Below, in pieces: positions 39,859 to 49,845 of a stretch of 64,000 bases of DNA. The notes under the pieces were generated by a model. The model was not told where the DNA came from, made no database searches, and saw only the letters and a program-made list of their open reading frames with translations. The position numbers and the translations under genes were made by a program. Position 1 is the first letter of the stretch. The number at the start of each line of letters is the position of its first letter. Source of the DNA: Acrocarpospora corrugata (GTDB lineage: Bacteria; Actinomycetota; Actinomycetes; Streptosporangiales; Streptosporangiaceae); assembly GCF_009687845.1 (NCBI RefSeq), contig NZ_BLAD01000053.1:82842-146841 (forward strand). The letters run 5' to 3'.

Positions 39859-41151
39859 CTATCGCCGGAAGGGGGAGCGGGTCTCCGGGTCTCGGCCGTC
39901 GATGATGGACTGGGATTCGGCCGCTGCCCAGGTGAAGACGCCCTGGGCCATCAGGGAGCGTTCGGCCTTCGCGCGGGCGCCGTACACGTCGGCGCGGACG
40001 CGGTGGATTCCCTCGTCGGAGGGGTCCGCGAGGGCGGCCATTTCGGCCAGGTGGCTGGCCAGGCGTAGGTCGCCGTCGGCCAGGGCGCGGAGGGCGGCGT
40101 CGGCGAGGGTTTGCGGGCCGCCGGCCAGTTCGGCGATGGCTTCGGCGACCACCAGGTCGGGGGCGGGTTTGAGGTTGGCGGGGTTGCCGTCGTACCAGCC
40201 GCCGTACTGACGCCAGAGGTTGCGGACCACGAATTCTGGCTCGTCGTAGCGGGCCTGGAGGTAGGGGCGGTCGGCCAGGTGGGCGGGGGGCCGCACGGCG
40301 TGGATGATCTCGTCGAGGCGGGCGCCCTCGTTGAGTAGTTGCAGGGTCTGTTCGACCAGGCTTTCCAGCCATTCGGCCGTTTCCAGCAGGGCCGTGGTGA
40401 TGCGGTCGGCGCCGAAGACGGGCGCGCCGTGGCTGGGCAGCATGATCTCGGCGCCGATCCCGGCGATCCGGCGCAGCGCGTACGCCCATTCGGCCGGATA
40501 ACGCTGGACCTTCTGGGGATTGCCGCAGTTCGGGGTGACCCAGAGGAACATGTCCCCCATGCAGAGCACCTTGCGCTGCGGAATGTAGGCGATCGTCGCG
40601 TCGTCGGTCTCGCCCTTCACGTGGAAGAGCCGGAACGCCAGATCCCCCCGGGTGATCGTCATCGTCTCGTGGTAGGTGACGTCCGGCAGCCGGTAGATCT
40701 TCGGCCACTCCAGCGAAGGAGCCTGGAACTGCCGTCGATTGATCACCCCGTTGTAGCCACGGGTCAGCGCGTACCGCGCGAATCGCTCGGCCACCGCCTC
40801 GTGCGCGACCACGATCGGGCGTGGCCGTCCCAGTGCGGCGGCCTCGTCGTCGAACGGTTCCATCCCGAAGACGTGGTCGATGTGGCCGTGCGAGTAGAAC
40901 GCGGTGCTCAGCGGGTTGGGCGTCCAGGCGCGTACCGCCCGGAACAGCTCCGCGGCCCCGTCCGGCGAGCCGGTGTCGAACATGACGAGGTCGTCGCCGG
41001 CCTCGAAGGTGATCGAGTTCCCGAACGCGGGGTACCAGCCGACCCCATTCGCGACATCCCAGACTTCCCCGCCGTGGGAGCCGCCGAACGAGCCTCCGTC
41101 CAAGTCGCCCTGCCAGGCGCGTTCCGCGTAAGCGAACACCGTTTCAGACAT
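39859..41151 (-). CDS. Alkylsulfatase-like metallo-beta-lactamase-fold hydrolase
   Basis: The 430-aa protein has the metal motif SHGHIDHVFG (HxHxDH), then LPSHGAPVFG, followed by the alkyl-sulfatase dimerisation domain (about 290-420, WRQYGGWYDGNPANLKPAP...LADAALRALADGDLRLA). It is shorter than SdsA1-type enzymes and lacks the C-terminal SCP2-like domain, so its substrate is uncertain. It is divergent from a PucR-type regulator. Confidence 0.88.
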   Translation of the reverse strand: MSETVFAYAERAWQGDLDGGSFGGSHGGEVWDVANGVGWYPAFGNSITFEAGDDLVMFDTGSPDGAAELFRAVRAWTPNPLSTAFYSHGHIDHVFGMEPFDDEAAALGRPRPIVVAHEAVAERFARYALTRGYNGVINRRQFQAPSLEWPKIYRLPDVTYHETMTITRGDLAFRLFHVKGETDDATIAYIPQRKVLCMGDMFLWVTPNCGNPQKVQRYPAEWAYALRRIAGIGAEIMLPSHGAPVFGADRITTALLETAEWLESLVEQTLQLLNEGARLDEIIHAVRPPAHLADRPYLQARYDEPEFVVRNLWRQYGGWYDGNPANLKPAPDLVVAEAIAELAGGPQTLADAALRALADGDLRLASHLAEMAALADPSDEGIHRVRADVYGARAKAERSLMAQGVFTWAAAESQSIIDGRDPETRSPFRR

Positions 41152-41265
41152 GGAAGATCGTGCCCCCTCTGGAGATCACGAGCCGGTCCCAGAATGCGGG
41201 ATCAACTCTTCTCCTGCCCGGCTGGCCAGGCAATCTGCGCTCATCCCAGCCAGCTCATCCCGATG

Positions 41266-41281
41266 TTGTGACATGTCACAA
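41266..41281. promoter_or_regulatory. 16-bp perfect palindrome TTGTGACATGTCACAA
   Basis: It lies in the 136-bp divergent gap and ends six bases before the regulator start (41288), 115 bases from the MBL gene start. The position suits autoregulation of the PucR-type gene with possible effect on the hydrolase. It resembles TGTGA-n-TCACA sites but with a 4-base spacer. Confidence 0.7.
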
Positions 41282-41287
41282 TGAGGA

Positions 41288-42484
41288 GTGGACGAGATCC
41301 GCGCGACCGCGGCCCTGATCGCCGCGCGCTGCCTTCCCCAGGCGAACCAGATCGCCCGCCGGATCGTGGCCGACCAGCACGCCGCGCTCCGCGACCTGCC
41401 CGCCGACATGCGCGACGTGGAGATCGCCGCCACCGCGCGGCACGGCATCAGGCTGTTCCTCGCCCTGGCCCAAGGACATCAGCTTACCGGCACTGACATG
41501 CAGCTATTCCGGGACAGGACCGCCCAGCGGGTGGACGAAGGCGTACAACTCAGAGACCTGCTGACGGCCTACTACATCGGCTACCGGGTGATCTGGGAGG
41601 CCCTCTGCGCCGCGACCAGACCCGGCGAGGAAGAGGCGCTGCGCTACCTGGTCACCCTGCAGCTGACCACGCTGGAGACCCTGACGGCCACGATCACCGA
41701 GGCGTACCTGGCCGAGCAGTCCGCGCGCACGACCGAACGCCGGGAGACCCTTCGTACGGTCGCCCGCGCCCTGTTATCCGGCCAGTACGAGGAGGCCGCC
41801 CGCCACGGCGTCGAACTGAAGCCGCCCTACCATGTCATCGCCATCCGCATATCAGCCGACAAAACACCCGCGGAAGGCACCCGGGCCGTCGTCACCGGCC
41901 AAGCCATCCTGGCCCGGCGCACGATGCGCAACGTCCAGCGCGAGTTCGACGCCCTCGCGGGCCACCCCGTGCTGACCCTGCTGGACGGAGACGGCGGCCA
42001 CGCCCTGATCCCGGTCCTGCCGGCCGCCGACCGCGCCCTCGCCCACCTGGCCACACGCCTGGAAGCGTCCCTCGCCTCCCCCGTACGGCTGGGCGTAGCA
42101 ACTGCCTCCACCCTCGACCGGATCCAGCCCGCCGCCACCCAGTCCGCCCGGGTCGCCGCGATCGCCGAGTCCGACACCCTCCCCACCGGCGTGTACGGCC
42201 TCCGCGACCTGCTCCTCGACTACCACCTGAGCACCCCGGGCGACAGCGCCGACGAGCTGACCGCCCTGCTGGCCCCCCTCGACGACCAGCTCCTGGAGAC
42301 CCTCACCCGCTACCTGGCCTGCGACTTCGACCGCCGCCGCACGGCCGCCGACCTGGGCGTGCACGCCAACACCATCGACAACCGGCTGACCAGGGTCCGC
42401 GACCTCACCGGCATCGACGTACGCACCGCGCAGGGCCTGCTGCTCTGCGGCGCGGCCCTCACCGTCCGGCGCTACGCCCGATAA
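41288..42484 (+). CDS. PucR/CdaR-type transcriptional regulator
   Basis: The 398-aa protein has an N-terminal helical sensor region (RsbRD-like, TAYYIGYRVIWEALCAAT), a GGDEF-like degenerate middle, and the C-terminal HTH_30 domain (LLETLTRYLACDFDRRRTAADLGVHANTIDNRLTRVRDLTGID) typical of PucR/CdaR. It probably controls the divergent alkylsulfatase-like gene. The GTG at 41288 abuts GAGGA, an unusually close ribosome site. Confidence 0.9.
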   Translation: MDEIRATAALIAARCLPQANQIARRIVADQHAALRDLPADMRDVEIAATARHGIRLFLALAQGHQLTGTDMQLFRDRTAQRVDEGVQLRDLLTAYYIGYRVIWEALCAATRPGEEEALRYLVTLQLTTLETLTATITEAYLAEQSARTTERRETLRTVARALLSGQYEEAARHGVELKPPYHVIAIRISADKTPAEGTRAVVTGQAILARRTMRNVQREFDALAGHPVLTLLDGDGGHALIPVLPAADRALAHLATRLEASLASPVRLGVATASTLDRIQPAATQSARVAAIAESDTLPTGVYGLRDLLLDYHLSTPGDSADELTALLAPLDDQLLETLTRYLACDFDRRRTAADLGVHANTIDNRLTRVRDLTGIDVRTAQGLLLCGAALTVRRYAR

Positions 42485-42488
42485 ACGG

Positions 42489-44315
<1,827 letters not shown>

Positions 44316-44389
44316 CGAAGTCCGTTTCAACAGGGTCTGAGGTGATCGGCGGCTGGCATAGCAGCCACCCTCCATGGTGGCATGTCCGG

Positions 44390-45424
44390 ATGCCTTCCTT
44401 GACCACCCGGCGCGTCCTGAAGTGGCTCGCGATCATCGCGGCGGTGCCCGTGCTGCTCGCGCTGATCATCGCCACGGTCCTGCGCCTGGACTACGCGGGA
44501 ACTCCGGCACCATGGGCCAAGTCCACTGGAAACGACGCGCTCTGGCTCGGCCACGCCTGGGTGGACGGCCGCCGCACGGCCGCCGACGTCAACACCCTGG
44601 CCGCCCGGCTCGGCGCCATGAAGGACGTGTACGTACACAGCGGCCCCCTCGACGCGGACGGCACGTTGCCCACCGCGAAATACCCGAACGCGGCCAACCT
44701 CCTCACCTGGTGGAAAGCCCGCCTGCCCGGGGTACGGCTCTCCGCCTGGCTCGGCCAGACCGTCAACCCGGACGACGAAGGCCACCTCGACCTGGCCGAC
44801 CCGGCCACCAGGGCCCGCGTGGTCGCCGGCGCGAAAGCCCTGGTGGACCTCGGTTTCGACGGCATCCACTACGACTTCGAACCGGTCCCCGACGGCGACC
44901 CCGACTACCTGGCCCTGATGCGCGAAACCCGCCAGGCGATCGGCGCCCGCGTGCTCTCGGTCGCCACCCAGCAGATCGAACCGGTCACCGGCGCCAAATT
45001 CCTCTTCCGCACGATCGGCGGCCACCCCAAGTACTGGTCCCCCGGCTACTTCCGCCAGATGGCCGAACTCACCGACCAGGTCGCCATCATGACGTACGAC
45101 TCCTGGACACCCCTGCAATCCCTGTACGGCGGATATGTCGCCCGCCAGGCCGCGATGGCCCTGGAGGTCATCCCCGACACCACCGACCTGCTGATCGGCG
45201 CGCCCGCCTACCACGACCACATGGTCGGCCTCAGCGACTACGCCGAGAGCGTGCGGATGGCCGCCGAGGGCACCCGCCTGGCGCTCACCGACCACGGCCC
45301 CCGCCCCAACACCGGCCTCGCCCTGTATGTCGACTTCGCCGCCACCGACGAGGACTGGCGCGAATACGAACAAGCCTGGGTGCGATCCGCGGGTATGGCC
45401 GGAACGGAGATGACTTCACGCTAG
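44390..45424 (+). CDS. GH18-like membrane-anchored protein
   Basis: The 344-aa protein has an N-terminal signal anchor (about 9-32) and a TIM-barrel-like domain. DGIHYDFEP (Asp157-Glu164) matches the GH18 DxxxxDxE active-site strand, with MTYDSWTP later. It resembles chitinase-like or spore-type GH18 relatives. The middle Asp of DxxDxDxE is replaced by His, so activity and substrate are uncertain. It is divergent from lepA, with 75 bp between the starts. Confidence 0.75.
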   Translation: MPSLTTRRVLKWLAIIAAVPVLLALIIATVLRLDYAGTPAPWAKSTGNDALWLGHAWVDGRRTAADVNTLAARLGAMKDVYVHSGPLDADGTLPTAKYPNAANLLTWWKARLPGVRLSAWLGQTVNPDDEGHLDLADPATRARVVAGAKALVDLGFDGIHYDFEPVPDGDPDYLALMRETRQAIGARVLSVATQQIEPVTGAKFLFRTIGGHPKYWSPGYFRQMAELTDQVAIMTYDSWTPLQSLYGGYVARQAAMALEVIPDTTDLLIGAPAYHDHMVGLSDYAESVRMAAEGTRLALTDHGPRPNTGLALYVDFAATDEDWREYEQAWVRSAGMAGTEMTSR

Positions 45425-45461
45425 AATGGGCCGGGCAGGTGCCCCGCCCCACGCTCTTGAT

Positions 45462-45491
45462 TTGAGTGCCCGCCAGGGCTGTTGGTATCCT
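45462..45491 (+). promoter_or_regulatory. Candidate rpsT promoter
   Basis: TTGAGT (45462-45467) and TATCCT (45486-45491) are separated by 18 bases, a fair match to the vegetative -35/-10 pattern, about 80 bases before the rpsT start. Confidence 0.5.
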
Positions 45492-45569
45492 GTCCAACTG
45501 CGTGTGGCGCGCCCTCTCAACGAGCCGTGCGCGACCATCCGACCTAGACTTCACATCGAGGCTTCCTTC

Positions 45570-45842
45570 GTGGCGAACATCAAGTCCCAGATCAAGCGCA
45601 ACAAGCAGAACGAGAAGGCCCGGCTGCGGAACAAGGCAGTCAAGTCCTCCCTCAAGACCGCGGTCCGCAAGTTCCGCGAGACCGCCGACCAGGGCGACAC
45701 CGAGGCGACCCTGATCGCTCTGCGCGCCGCCAGCCGTCAGCTGGACAAGGCGGCCAGCAAGGGCGTCATCCACAAGAACCAGGCCGCCAACCGCAAGTCG
45801 GCCATCGCCAAGCGCGTGGCCGCCCTCCAGGCAGCCAAGTAG
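45570..45842 (+). CDS. rpsT: 30S ribosomal protein S20
   Basis: The 90-aa basic protein begins [21 protein letters not shown] from GTG 45570 and has the standard S20 length and [20 protein letters not shown]-terminus. It binds 16S rRNA early in 30S assembly. It is divergent in orientation from lepA and holA, as in other actinomycetes, and is followed by a strong terminator. Confidence 0.97.
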   Translation: MANIKSQIKRNKQNEKARLRNKAVKSSLKTAVRKFRETADQGDTEATLIALRAASRQLDKAASKGVIHKNQAANRKSAIAKRVAALQAAK

Positions 45843-45851
45843 CCACACCGG

Positions 45852-45885
45852 AAACGCCGTCTCCCCGCGGGGAGACGGCGTTTTT
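45852..45885 (+). terminator. Intrinsic terminator of rpsT
   Basis: A perfect 15-bp stem (45852-45866 with 45869-45883) with a very small loop is followed by a T-run (45881-45885). It starts 9 bases after the rpsT stop and is the clearest rho-independent terminator in the window. Confidence 0.93.
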
Positions 45886-45899
45886 GCATGCCCGGATGT

Positions 45900-45929
45900 C
45901 TTGTCAGGGCAACCCTGACAAGGCAGTAT
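45900..45929 (+). promoter_or_regulatory. Operator overlapping a promoter before the zinc-finger gene
   Basis: CTTGTCAGGG (45900-45909) and CCCTGACAAG (45913-45922) form a perfect 10-bp inverted repeat around CAA. TTGTCA (45901-45906) and CAGTAT (45924-45929), 17 bases apart, fit -35/-10, so the palindrome would cover the promoter. The zinc-finger gene starts 40 bases downstream. Confidence 0.65.
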
Positions 45930-45968
45930 GGTGGGGCCAGCACAACATCGATCGCACAAGGAGTCCGC

Positions 45969-46340
45969 ATGCCCGCCCCCACCCTGGCTGAGCAGGACCT
46001 TCGCTGCTCGTTCTGCACCAAATCCAAGAGCGAGGTCGACAGGCTGATCGCCGGCGCCGGCGTCTACATCTGCAATGAATGCGTCCGGCTCTGCTCGGAG
46101 ATATTGGGCACGATCGCCGAACAGACCAAGCTTCCCGAGGTGCCGTGGACGGAGGCCATGTCGGACCAGGAGATTCTCGACTTCCTGCCCAGGGTCGCGG
46201 CGGTCGGCACGCAGGTGGACGCGAACCTCAAGGTCTGGGTCGAGCGGCTCCGCGACCGCGGGGTCACCTGGGCCAGGATCGGAGCCGCGCTCGGCACGTC
46301 CCGGCAGTCCGCGTGGGAGAAGTTCTCCGGCGAGGAGTGA
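45969..46340 (+). CDS. ClpX-type C4 zinc-finger protein
   Basis: The 123-aa protein has the ClpX N-terminal zinc-binding domain ([18 protein letters not shown], then [15 protein letters not shown]-x2-C...C-x2-C) without the AAA+ motor. It is followed by a C-terminal segment with a helix-turn-helix look ([21 protein letters not shown]). It could be an adaptor or DNA-binding regulator; the operator just upstream suggests autoregulation. ATG 45969 has AAGGAG upstream. Confidence 0.85.
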   Translation: MPAPTLAEQDLRCSFCTKSKSEVDRLIAGAGVYICNECVRLCSEILGTIAEQTKLPEVPWTEAMSDQEILDFLPRVAAVGTQVDANLKVWVERLRDRGVTWARIGAALGTSRQSAWEKFSGEE

Positions 46341-46608
46341 TCCATCAAACCCGTCCCGCGCGGGTCTGGACAGGTCCACTGACGCCGCAGAAAATCCTCA
46401 CAGTGGACCAGGCCAAATGATCTTGCGGGCCTGTATCCGCATCGCCATGTGATCTCAAGAGGGAAATTGTCACGTTTTCGATATCACATGTGCATCGCCG
46501 CAGCGTATCGGCTGGATCACCGATCTCTCTGACCCATGGTCAAGCGCCCGCAATCCCCTAAGGTGAGCCAAATACCGGACATCGGGGCGAAAAGCTTGGG
46601 GGTCGTTG

Positions 46609-49600
46609 ATGCGGGGGCGAACACCGCTGGTCCTGCGGCGCGCGGTCAGCGAACCGCTGCTGCTGGTGGCCGCCTTCGGCTCCATCCTGCTCGCCACCAC
46701 CGCGCTGGTCGCGCTGACCATGTACGCGGTGACGGTCGCCGAAGTCGGAGTCCGGCGGGCCATGGAGACCGCGCCGCTGGAGACCGTGTCGGCCCGGGTC
46801 AGCGCGCCGGTGGACGGCAGCAGCTTCCCGACGCTCGACCGCAACATCCGGGTCGAGTACGGCGAAACCTACGGCGACATCCCGGCCGAGGTCAGCGTAA
46901 GCATCCGGTCGGACTCGTACGCGCTGCCCGGCCAGGAGAGCCGCGAGCAGCCCGAACTCACCCGCTTCGCCGCCTACGAAGGGCTTGAGCAGCAGGCTCG
47001 CCTGATCAGCGGCGCCTGGCCGAAGGAGCAGCCGTCCGGCCGGGTCGAGGCGGTGCTCTCCCAGCCCGCCGCGCAGGCCATGAACCTGTCGGTCGGCGGC
47101 GAGTTCCGGATTTTCGGCCGCCTGGACGACAAGCCGGTGGACGTCAGACTGGCGGGGATCTTCCAGCTCGCCGATCCGTACAGCGAGCGCTGGGCCGGGG
47201 ACGATGTGCTGCGCCGGGGTTCGGAGGTCGGCAACTACACGACCTATGGGCCGCTGGTGGTGCCCAGGGAGACGTTCGTGGCCAGGTTCGCGACGAATGT
47301 CACGGCGACCTGGCTGGCCGTACCGGATCTGCGGGATCTGCCGCGCGAGGAGTTGCGGCCGTTCGCGGACCGGGTGGCCGGGCTCGGCGACCGCCTCAAA
47401 GCGGACTGTTCCGCCTGCACGGCCTACAGCCGCCTGCCTGACATGCTCGGCCAGCTCGACCAGGCCGCCCTGGTGGCCCGCTCGACCATGCTGGTCCCGG
47501 TGCTCCAGCTGCTCCTGCTGGCCGCGTACGCGCTGATGCTGACCGCGCGCCTGCTCGCCGACCACCGCAGGATGGAGGTGGCGCTGCTGCGCTCGCGCGG
47601 CGCGGGCAGCGTCCGGCTCGGCCTGCTCGCGGGCGCGGAGTCGCTGCTGGTGGCGGTGCCGTGCGCGATCGTCGCGCCGTTCCTGGCCCCGCCGCTGCTG
47701 CAGCTGGTCAGTTCCATTCCCTGGTTCCGGGCCTCGGGGGTACGGCTCACGCCCACGCCCGACCTGTCCACGTTCCTGATCTCGGCCGGGGTGGCCGTCG
47801 CCTGCGCGATCCTGCTGGCGCTGCCGGCGGTGCGGGGCGCACGCCGTACCTATGTGGAGGAGCAGTCCTCGCGCGGCCGGGGCGAGCGGCAGGGGCTGAT
47901 CCAGCGGGCCGGCGCGGACCTGGTGCTGCTGGTGGTGGCGGCGCTCGCGGTGTGGCAGTTGCAGCACTACGGCGCGCCGGTGACCTCGACGGCCGGGGGC
48001 GGGCTCGGGATCGATCCGCTGATCGTGATGGGGCCGGCGCTGGCGCTGCTGTGCGGCGGCATGCTGGGGCTGCGCCTGGTGCCGATCGTGGCCAAGGCGG
48101 CCGAGCGGATCACCAGCCAGCGGCGGTCGCTGGCTCCGGCGCTGGGGGCCTGGCAGGTGAGCCGCCGGCCGCTGCGCTACTCGGGGCCGGTGCTGCTGCT
48201 GACCATGGCCATCGCGATCGGCGTGGTGTCCATCGCGACCGCGGCGACCTGGCGCAACTCGCAGCTGGACCAGGCCAACCACATCGCCGCCGCCGACCTC
48301 AGGGTGGCGGGTCCTGTCGCTGGACCCGAACTGGGCGTGTTCGGCCGGGGGGGCACCTACGCGAAGCTGCCGGGGGTGACCGCGGTCAGCCCGGTCTACC
48401 GGGGCTCGATCAAGCTGGGGATCGTGGACGCCGCCTTCCTGGCGGTCGACGCGACCAAGCTGGACCGGCTGATGACGCTCAGGGACGACCTGGCCGAGGA
48501 TTCGGTGGCCACGCTCGGCCGGGACCTGTCCGGCGAGCGACCCGAGTTCCCGGCGGTGGAGATCCCCGGAACGCCGAAGGCGCTCGCGATGACCGTCAGC
48601 GTCACACTCGGCAAACCCGAGGTGGCCGACTCCTACCTGAACATGGTCCCGCGGCTGGTGCTGCGGGACGCGCTCGGCGCCCGCTACGAGGCCAGGGCCG
48701 GTGTGCTGGTCCCCGACGGCGCCGACCACGTGCTCACCGTCGACCTGGCCGCGGCCGCGGGGCAGGCGGGCTCGATCGCGTACCCGCTGAGCCTGACCGG
48801 GATCCTGCTGGACGTGCCGGTGCCGCGGATCGGGTCGGCGTTCTCGATGCGCGTCGGCAGCGTGCTCGCCGACGGGCAGGCGCTCACCGCGCCCGACGAC
48901 TGGACGGCCATCATCCGGGCAAGCGGCCGGGGCGGCGGCCTCCTGGCGCCGCCGGAGGCGATCTCCGGCGGGCTGCTCACCCTCCAGGTGCCGCGGGCCG
49001 GCGCGGAGGAGTTCCCCGACCCGCAGGGCCCCGGATTGGTGGCGGTCCTGCCGGGCCTGCCGGAAACGCCGATGCTGCCGGTCGTGGTCACCGCCGACCT
49101 GGCCGCCTCGGCGAAGCTGGCCGTGGGGCGCGCCTCACAGCTGTCCATCGACGGGCAGGACACGCCGGTCATGCCGGTCGGGATCGTGGCCGCGATGCCG
49201 GGGACGGGCGGCAACACCCCGGCCGTACTGGCCGACCTGGAGACCTTGCAGGCGCGGGACCTGACCACGGCGCGCTCCCCGCACCTGGCCGGCGAATGGT
49301 GGCTGGCCACCCCGGACGGGCGGGCCGCGGCCGAACTGACCGCGCACCCCGAATGGGATCAGACCGTGGTGGACCGGGCCGCGCTGGCCCGGCAGCTGCG
49401 GGACGACCCGCTGGCCAGCGGGCTGCAGGGGGCGCTGATCCTCGGGTTCGGGGCGGCGCTGGTCTTCGCGGTGCTCGGGTTCATGGTCAACGCGGCCGTG
49501 GCGGCCCGGGAACGGATGGCCGAGTTCGTGCTGCTGCGCGCGCTCGGGGTGAGCTTCCGGCAGGTGTTCGGGCTGCTCGCGGTCGAGCAGGCGTTCATCA

Positions 49601-49845
49601 TCGGCCTCTCACTGCTCGGCGGGACCGTGCTCGCGGCGGTCGTGGCCACCCTGGTGGTGCCGCACATCGTGCTGACCGGGCAGGCCACCTCGGTCACGCC
49701 GGGCGTGCTGCTGGACATTCCATGGGGCGCGACGATCGCCCTGCTCGCGGCCGTGGCCGTGGTGCTGTTCGCGGTGGTCGGCGGGCTCGCCCGCACACTG
49801 CGCCGCCAGGGACTCGGCCGCGCGCTGCGCATCGGGGAGGACTGA
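46609..49845 (+). CDS. Large FtsX-like ABC transporter permease
   Basis: The roughly 1078-aa MacB/FtsX-type permease has an N-terminal membrane segment (about 17-43), a large extracytoplasmic domain, a central membrane block (about 290-400), and duplicated FtsX modules ending in a final block (about 925-1070). This is the duplicated 10-segment actinobacterial architecture. It is the first gene of a four-gene exporter operon. ATG 46609 directly follows an in-frame TTG. The substrate is unknown; such systems export peptides, lipids or antibiotics or act as sensors. Confidence 0.88.
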   Translation: MRGRTPLVLRRAVSEPLLLVAAFGSILLATTALVALTMYAVTVAEVGVRRAMETAPLETVSARVSAPVDGSSFPTLDRNIRVEYGETYGDIPAEVSVSIRSDSYALPGQESREQPELTRFAAYEGLEQQARLISGAWPKEQPSGRVEAVLSQPAAQAMNLSVGGEFRIFGRLDDKPVDVRLAGIFQLADPYSERWAGDDVLRRGSEVGNYTTYGPLVVPRETFVARFATNVTATWLAVPDLRDLPREELRPFADRVAGLGDRLKADCSACTAYSRLPDMLGQLDQAALVARSTMLVPVLQLLLLAAYALMLTARLLADHRRMEVALLRSRGAGSVRLGLLAGAESLLVAVPCAIVAPFLAPPLLQLVSSIPWFRASGVRLTPTPDLSTFLISAGVAVACAILLALPAVRGARRTYVEEQSSRGRGERQGLIQRAGADLVLLVVAALAVWQLQHYGAPVTSTAGGGLGIDPLIVMGPALALLCGGMLGLRLVPIVAKAAERITSQRRSLAPALGAWQVSRRPLRYSGPVLLLTMAIAIGVVSIATAATWRNSQLDQANHIAAADLRVAGPVAGPELGVFGRGGTYAKLPGVTAVSPVYRGSIKLGIVDAAFLAVDATKLDRLMTLRDDLAEDSVATLGRDLSGERPEFPAVEIPGTPKALAMTVSVTLGKPEVADSYLNMVPRLVLRDALGARYEARAGVLVPDGADHVLTVDLAAAAGQAGSIAYPLSLTGILLDVPVPRIGSAFSMRVGSVLADGQALTAPDDWTAIIRASGRGGGLLAPPEAISGGLLTLQVPRAGAEEFPDPQGPGLVAVLPGLPETPMLPVVVTADLAASAKLAVGRASQLSIDGQDTPVMPVGIVAAMPGTGGNTPAVLADLETLQARDLTTARSPHLAGEWWLATPDGRAAAELTAHPEWDQTVVDRAALARQLRDDPLASGLQGALILGFGAALVFAVLGFMVNAAVAARERMAEFVLLRALGVSFRQVFGLLAVEQAFIIGLSLLGGTVLAAVVATLVVPHIVLTGQATSVTPGVLLDIPWGATIALLAAVAVVLFAVVGGLARTLRRQGLGRALRIGED

